Positions 60,007 through 64,000 of a stretch of 64,000 bases of DNA are shown here, piece by piece. The stretch is from Acidimicrobiales bacterium. GTDB lineage: Bacteria; Actinomycetota; Acidimicrobiia; Acidimicrobiales; JACCXE01. Under the pieces are notes generated by a model. It ran no database searches and was not told the origin of the DNA. It saw only the letters and a program-made list of their open reading frames with translations. How positions within the stretch are numbered: position 1 is the stretch's first letter; the number at the start of each line of letters is the position of its first letter. A program made the position numbers and the translations under genes. Location of the stretch: NCBI GenBank assembly GCA_035546775.1, contig DASZWD010000044.1, forward strand, positions 33,155-97,154. Reading direction: 5' to 3'.

Positions 60007-60210
60007 GTGCCCACCGGCACCGTCAAATGGTTCAACAGTGAGAAGGGCTACGGGTTTATTACCCAGTCCGATGGCTCGCCCGACGTCTTCGTGCACTTCA
60101 GCGCGATTCAGATGGACGGCTACCGCAGCCTGACCGAAGGTCAGGCCGTGGAGTTCGACGTCCAGCAGGGCGACAAGGGGCTGCAGGCGGCGAACGTCCG
60201 TCCCGCGTAA
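60007..60210 (+). CDS. Cold-shock domain protein (CspA family)
   Basis: The 67-residue protein ([17 protein letters not shown]) has RNP1 KGYGFIT and RNP2 VFVHFS, so it binds single-stranded RNA or DNA as a chaperone. GTG 60007 is chosen rather than ATG 60001: the ribosome-binding site AAAGGGGA is 7-8 nt before the GTG but touches the ATG, and most CspA proteins have only two or three residues before GTVKWF. The ~105-nt upstream region has a candidate -10, TACGGT, near 59938. Confidence 0.92.
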   Translation: MPTGTVKWFNSEKGYGFITQSDGSPDVFVHFSAIQMDGYRSLTEGQAVEFDVQQGDKGLQAANVRPA

Positions 60211-60226
60211 ACAAGTTCCGATCTCA

Positions 60227-60260
60227 CGAGAGCGGCCGTCCTTCGGGGCGGCCGCTCTCG
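60227..60260. terminator. Hairpin terminator between convergent genes
   Basis: Perfect 12-nt arms CGAGAGCGGCCG (60227-60238) and CGGCCGCTCTCG (60249-60260) enclose a 10-nt loop containing a TTCG tetraloop core. It serves csp and the leftward gene ending at 60265. Confidence 0.8.
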
Positions 60261-60264
60261 CGCG

Positions 60265-60726
60265 TCAGGACTTGCGACGCGCTCCCTGGCACTGATCCGG
60301 CTTGAGCAGAGTGATGCCCAGGTCGTTGCATGTGCCCGGGCCGGTGCCGAGAGTCACGTGCACCGCCGTCCCCGGAACCTGCAGGTCGACTTGATGTGCC
60401 GGGACACTCGGCGGCGGCTCGGGCGCGGTTGTGGACGTCGTCGTCGACTCGAGGGACGCCGGCTCCGACGAAACGGGGGCCTGTCCCGTCGTCGACGTGG
60501 CGGGAGCGAGCGCCCGACCGAGAACCCGCGACACGACGGCGGTGGTCGGCAGCGTGAACCGCGACGGCGCCGTATCGCCGCCGACGCCGCGGGCAGCCAC
60601 CGGTGCCGCCTGGGGCCGCGTGCCGTTGCCGACAACGCCCAGCGCGGCGAGGCCTGCTACGACCAGCGCCGCCGCGGCGGTGAGCACCGCCCGTTCGGGG
60701 CGCACCCCGTGGGAGAACTCCGCCAT
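60265..60726 (-). CDS. Small membrane-anchored protein, paralogue A
   Basis: The 153-residue protein has a short cytosolic start, one membrane helix (~15-38), a Thr/Ser/Pro-rich stalk and a C-terminal module (VPGTAVHVTLGTGPGTCNDL, with two Cys, ending DQCQGARRKS). TACCGT lies 6 nt before the ATG at 60726. The C-terminal module resembles that of the next gene. No known family. Confidence 0.65.
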   Translation of the reverse strand: MAEFSHGVRPERAVLTAAAALVVAGLAALGVVGNGTRPQAAPVAARGVGGDTAPSRFTLPTTAVVSRVLGRALAPATSTTGQAPVSSEPASLESTTTSTTAPEPPPSVPAHQVDLQVPGTAVHVTLGTGPGTCNDLGITLLKPDQCQGARRKS

Positions 60727-60797
60727 GCAGGCACGGTACGGGAGCCCCCAATTCGTCCAATAGGGCACAACGTCCCGCAGGACGCGTCCAAAGGGAG

Positions 60798-61391
60798 TTA
60801 CTTGCCGCCGAGGAGGGAGCCGCCGAGATTCAGCGTGATCGGACCGCTACCGCTCGGGGCGGGGCAGTCGCCGATGGCCAGCGCGGCGAGCACTGTCAGG
60901 CCCGTGCAGCTGTTGTCGCCAACCCCGAGGGAAACTTGCGTGCCCAGCGCGGGAACGCCAACGCCGGCCTGGACGACGGGCGTGGCCGCGGGAGTCGGTG
61001 CGGGCGCCGGCGTGCCGGTGCTCCCGCCCGACGGTGCCGGCGTCGTCGCGTTGCCGTTCGGTGTGGGTGACGCGCTCGGTGCGGGCGGGCCGGCGTAGCA
61101 ACCCGAGTCGAGGCGCAGGCAGCCCGTGGGCTGCGCCGTGGTGGCGTCGTCGGCCGAAGGGCCGACGGCTAGCGACGCGCCCGGCACAACCGCTTCGGGA
61201 CCGCCGATGGACGTCTTGGCGCGCGTCGGCGTCTCGTTGGCGTAGGGGTTTTGCGCCGAGTCGGCAAAGTGCATGCCGAGGCCCATCAAGTCGATGACGA
61301 GCAGCGTCGCGGCGACAGCCGCCAAGGGTCGGCGGAGCCGTTCGAGGGGGCCTTTGTCCAGCGAAGCGGGGAAGTGGGCGACAGCAACCAC
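60798..61391 (-). CDS. Small membrane-anchored protein, paralogue B
   Basis: The ~197-residue protein has a membrane helix (~25-45), a Pro/Thr/Ala-rich stalk with a Cys pair (GCLRLDSGCY) and a C-terminal module (VPALGTQVSLGVGDNSCTGL...DCPAPSG) ending in Gly/Leu-rich sequence. The module resembles that of the neighbour at 60265. GTG 61391 is chosen because TACCCT lies 7 nt upstream; a GTG at 61439 would extend it by 16 residues. Confidence 0.65.
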   Translation of the reverse strand: MVAVAHFPASLDKGPLERLRRPLAAVAATLLVIDLMGLGMHFADSAQNPYANETPTRAKTSIGGPEAVVPGASLAVGPSADDATTAQPTGCLRLDSGCYAGPPAPSASPTPNGNATTPAPSGGSTGTPAPAPTPAATPVVQAGVGVPALGTQVSLGVGDNSCTGLTVLAALAIGDCPAPSGSGPITLNLGGSLLGGK

Positions 61392-61440
61392 AGTGGGCAG
61401 GGTACCGGTCGCGCCGGGGGCGCAAACATCGGCGACCACA

Positions 61441-61458
61441 TGTTACCGTTGAGTAACA
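61441..61458. promoter_or_regulatory. Palindrome TGTTAC-N6-GTAACA before acyl-CoA dehydrogenase
   Basis: Perfect 6-bp arms are separated by 6 bp, 16 bp before the ATG at 61475. The shape fits a TetR- or GntR-type operator, which often control fatty-acid breakdown genes. No other copy is noted in the window. Confidence 0.4.
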
Positions 61459-61474
61459 ACGAGTGAGGTACGAA

Positions 61475-62692
61475 ATGCCCGACTTTTCTCTCGCGCTGAG
61501 CGAGGACCAGCTTCAGATCCAGAAATGGGTGCACGACTTCGCCGAAAACGTCGTGCGCCCGGCCGGCCACGAGTGGGACGAGCGGGAAGAGACGCCCTGG
61601 CCCATCATCGAGGAGGCGGCCAAGATCGGCCTCTACTCCTTCGACTTCTTTGCCAACGCCATGCTGGGCGACGCCACCGGCCTCACGTTGCCACTGACGC
61701 TTGAAGAGCTCTTCTGGGGCGACGCCGGCATCGGGCTGTCGATCTTCGGCTCGGGGCTCGCCGCCGCCGGCATCTCGTCGAGCGGCACGCCGGAGCAGAC
61801 GATCGAGTGGGTGCCGCAGTGTTTCGGCACACCCGACGCGATCAAGCTCGGCGCCTACTGCGTGAGTGAGCCCGACGCCGGGTCCGACGTGTCGTCGCTC
61901 AAGACGCGCGCCGTCTACGACGAGGCGTCCGACGAATGGGTCCTCAACGGCACCAAGGCGTGGATCACCAACGGCGGCATCGCGGCGACCCACGTGGTCG
62001 TCGCCGCCGTCGAGCCCGGCCTCGGTTCACGCGGGCAGGCGAGCTTCGTGATCCCGGAAGGCACCAAAGGCCTGTCGCAGGGCCAGAAGTACAAGAAGCA
62101 CGGCATCCGGGCGTCGCATACCGCCGAGGTCGTGCTCGACGACGTACGCGTGCCGGGCCGCTGCTTGCTCGGCGGTAAGGCGAAGCTCGACGAGAAGATC
62201 GCCCGCGCCAAGGAGAAGCAGCACACCGGCGCGGTGCAGCCGGCGATGGCGACCTTCGAGGCGACCCGCCCGTCGGTGGGCGCGATGGCGATCGGCATCG
62301 CCCGCGCCGCCTACGAGTACTCGCTCCAGTACGCCAAGGAGCGCGTCGCCTTCGGCAAGCCGATCATCCAGAACCAGGGGATCGCGTTCATCCTCGCCGA
62401 CATGGCCACCGAGATCGACGCCGCCCGGCTTCTCGTGCACCGAGCCGCCTGGCTGGCACGCAACGGTGGCTACAAGAACGCCGAGGGGTCGATGAGCAAG
62501 CTCAAGGCCGGCCGTGTCGCGGTGTGGGCCACCGAACGCGCGATCCAGATCCTCGGTGGGTATGGCTATACCCGTGAGTACCCGGTCGAGCGCTGGCACC
62601 GTGACGCGAAGATCTTCGACATCTTCGAAGGCGCCGAGCAGATTCAGCAGCTGGTGATCAGCCGGGCAATCTCGGGTCTGCGCATCGAGTAA
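61475..62692 (+). CDS. Acyl-CoA dehydrogenase
   Basis: The 405-residue flavoprotein has the family motifs: YCVSEPDAGSDVSSLKT, WITNGG, the FAD-binding RVAFGKPI and QILGGYGYTREYPVER regions, and the catalytic Glu in IFEGAEQIQQ. It oxidises an acyl-CoA at the alpha-beta bond, passing electrons to ETF; chain length is not evident. ATG 61475 is chosen for GAGTGAGG about 8 nt upstream; a GTG at 61463 would add four residues. Confidence 0.93.
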   Translation: MPDFSLALSEDQLQIQKWVHDFAENVVRPAGHEWDEREETPWPIIEEAAKIGLYSFDFFANAMLGDATGLTLPLTLEELFWGDAGIGLSIFGSGLAAAGISSSGTPEQTIEWVPQCFGTPDAIKLGAYCVSEPDAGSDVSSLKTRAVYDEASDEWVLNGTKAWITNGGIAATHVVVAAVEPGLGSRGQASFVIPEGTKGLSQGQKYKKHGIRASHTAEVVLDDVRVPGRCLLGGKAKLDEKIARAKEKQHTGAVQPAMATFEATRPSVGAMAIGIARAAYEYSLQYAKERVAFGKPIIQNQGIAFILADMATEIDAARLLVHRAAWLARNGGYKNAEGSMSKLKAGRVAVWATERAIQILGGYGYTREYPVERWHRDAKIFDIFEGAEQIQQLVISRAISGLRIE

Positions 62693-62707
62693 TCGCCGGC
62701 GCCCGTT

Positions 62708-63133
62708 TCAAGCATGGAACGGCGCGTGATCGCTGGTTCCCCCCACCTCGATCACGCGCTCTTCCATGCTTGAGACGATCCCCGGGATCAGTTCCTTGGC
62801 GAGGTGCGTCTTCTCCAGGTAAGCGCACGCCCCGGCCCGCAGCGCCTGCGCGGCCATCTGGTCGGCGCTGAAGGCCGAGAGCACGATCACCTGCGAGCGC
62901 GGCGCGACCTCCAGGATGCGCGGCAGCGCTTCGAGACCGTCCATGACCGGCATGGCCAGGTCGAGCAGGACGAGGTCGGGGTCGCAGCGCGCGGCGTGCC
63001 CGATCGCGTCGCGCCCGTTGGGTGCCTCGGCGACGACGTCGAAGCGTCCGTCGGCTTCGAGCGTGCGTCGCACCACGGCGCGCACGATCGGGGTGTCGTC
63101 GACGACCAGGACGCGCAGCCGCAGGGAGAACAT
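62708..63133 (-). CDS. Stand-alone response-regulator receiver
   Basis: The 141-residue protein is only a receiver domain: acidic pair Asp12-Asp13, phospho-acceptor Asp58 (LLDLAMPVMDG), Ser86 and Lys108 (YLEKTH). No output domain follows. It starts 3 bp after the stop of the sensor gene on the same strand, so the pair is co-expressed. Confidence 0.88.
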   Translation of the reverse strand: MFSLRLRVLVVDDTPIVRAVVRRTLEADGRFDVVAEAPNGRDAIGHAARCDPDLVLLDLAMPVMDGLEALPRILEVAPRSQVIVLSAFSADQMAAQALRAGACAYLEKTHLAKELIPGIVSSMEERVIEVGGTSDHAPFHA

Positions 63134-63136
63134 GCG

Positions 63137-63955
63137 TCAGGACCGCGACGGGATCTGGAAGCTGGGCTGGTCGCGCCGCAGGTCGCCGGCGGTGAATTCA
63201 TCGTCGGTCTTCGCGTGTTCGAGCAGGTTGGTCACAATGGCGCGCGCCGACTGGAGGGTCGAATCGAGCGCGTCGCGGGCGAGTTGTTCGTCGTGGAAGT
63301 CCATCGCCGCCTCGATGGCGACGAGACCCTGCACGATGTTGTCGTTGATCTCGAGCGCCTCACGCTGGAGCAGTGCGGTCTGGGTGAGCCGGGTGCCGTA
63401 GTCCTCGGCGCGCGTGCGTTCGAGCTCGGTGTAGCGCCAACCGGTGATGTAGGCCGCGCTCGCCCCGAGGATGAACAGCGCGTGGATGCCGGCCCACTTC
63501 CACGGCGAGTTCCACGCGGCGGTGTGGTTGAAGGCGCCCTTCGGGTCGAGCGTGCCGACTACGCCGTGGTGCACGGCGACGAACACGATGCCGACGAGGA
63601 ACGGTCGCCAGTCCTGGTACAGCGTGACGACGCCGATCATGACGAAGAAGTGGAAGTGCATCTCCGTCGAGCCACCCGCGAGGTGCACGAGGACGGCCGA
63701 CGACGCCAGAAGGCCGAGCGTCGCCGCCATGGTGCGCCACTGCTGCGACAGCCGCGTCCAGCGCGCCGCGATGGCGTAGGGGACGAGGACGAAGGCGTCG
63801 AGCGCGACGTGCTGGACCGAGTAGCCGCGGGCCAGTCCGAAGAGCATCACGCCCGGCACGTGGAGCCAGAGGATGTTGGTGATGGCGCGATGGCGCAACT
63901 GCCAGGTCTCGTAGGGCAATCCCCGCCCTTCGGGTAGCCAGGCGCGCAACGACAT
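63137..63955 (-). CDS. Membrane sensor with degenerate HisKA_3-like helix and no kinase domain
   Basis: The ~272-residue protein has about six membrane helices (residues ~28-175), including FHFFVMIGVVTLYQDWRPF and HH(G), a sensory type seen in chemoreceptors. A C-terminal helical pair follows (LQREALEINDNIVQGLVAI). The normal HisKA_3 motif E-x-H-D reads EIND, so the phospho-accepting His is missing, and no ATP-binding domain follows before the stop. It may relay signals without kinase activity or regulate other kinases. ATG 63955 is chosen over GTG 63958. Confidence 0.75.
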   Translation of the reverse strand: MSLRAWLPEGRGLPYETWQLRHRAITNILWLHVPGVMLFGLARGYSVQHVALDAFVLVPYAIAARWTRLSQQWRTMAATLGLLASSAVLVHLAGGSTEMHFHFFVMIGVVTLYQDWRPFLVGIVFVAVHHGVVGTLDPKGAFNHTAAWNSPWKWAGIHALFILGASAAYITGWRYTELERTRAEDYGTRLTQTALLQREALEINDNIVQGLVAIEAAMDFHDEQLARDALDSTLQSARAIVTNLLEHAKTDDEFTAGDLRRDQPSFQIPSRS

Positions 63956-64000
63956 CACCTTGTTTCATCGGCTGACCGGTCCCCGTTGGGAGACAAATCA

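Noticed and set aside
1..64000. CRISPR arrays or insertion sequences
   Set aside because: No regularly spaced direct repeats, cas genes or transposase-like proteins were found on either strand.

Overview
The window is GC-rich, densely coded DNA, most likely from an actinomycete and probably from the class Acidimicrobiia. The lineage is an inference. It rests on a mycothiol-dependent-enzyme family protein, MEP-pathway and prenyl-synthase genes, a galU-moaC-GlpR/SepX-like neighbourhood, many lipoproteins with Thr/Pro linkers, an L,D-transpeptidase, frequent GTG/TTG starts, and start codons that sit 6-7 nt behind a TANNNT -10 box, as expected for leaderless mRNAs. No transposase, integrase, phage gene, rRNA or CRISPR array is visible. 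One tRNA (Ala, CGC) is present.

Layout. 1-1943: the tail of a branched-chain-amino-acid-type (Liv) ABC transporter fusion. 1900-16389: housekeeping and mixed metabolism (prolyl oligopeptidase, HAD hydrolase, YedK-like protein, inositol-phosphatase family, dxs, polyprenyl synthase, nucleotidyl cyclase, glutathione peroxidase, HBHA/phasin-like protein, SDR, PAP2 protein, flippase-like protein, lipoproteins, hydrolase). 16386-38046: a large secretion and transport cluster. 38146-45659: tldD/tldE, uppP, a SAF-domain protein, FmdB-type zinc ribbon, plsY, galU, moaC, GlpR/SepX-like protein. 45708-47797: tRNA-Ala, NfeD and SPFH proteins, membrane protein. 47973-53917: a substrate-binding protein divergent from a four-domain LivH-LivM-LivF-LivG polypeptide. 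53941-64000: lipoprotein, L,D-transpeptidase, valS, cysS, cold-shock protein, two small secreted proteins, acyl-CoA dehydrogenase, and a receiver/sensor pair.

The most unusual part is the cluster at 17027-38046. Rightward, tightly packed genes encode a MoxR ATPase, a DUF58 protein, a TgpA-like transglutaminase lacking all three catalytic residues, a lipoprotein, a LivH-LivM fused permease, a protein fusing an MFS transporter to two Liv ATPases, four more lipoproteins and a membrane-anchored subtilase. Leftward, a large membrane-anchored Liv-type substrate-binding protein heads an operon of three tandem, paralogous, membrane-anchored beta-rich proteins and a small membrane protein. Together they look like one envelope-located solute- or peptide-handling machine. 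The substrate is not evident from the sequence.

A second recurring theme is regulatory. At least five divergent gene pairs are separated by only about 20-30 bp and appear to be driven by -10 boxes that overlap on opposite strands. A palindromic operator, GCTAAC-N4-GTTAGC, occurs twice, 33 kb apart.
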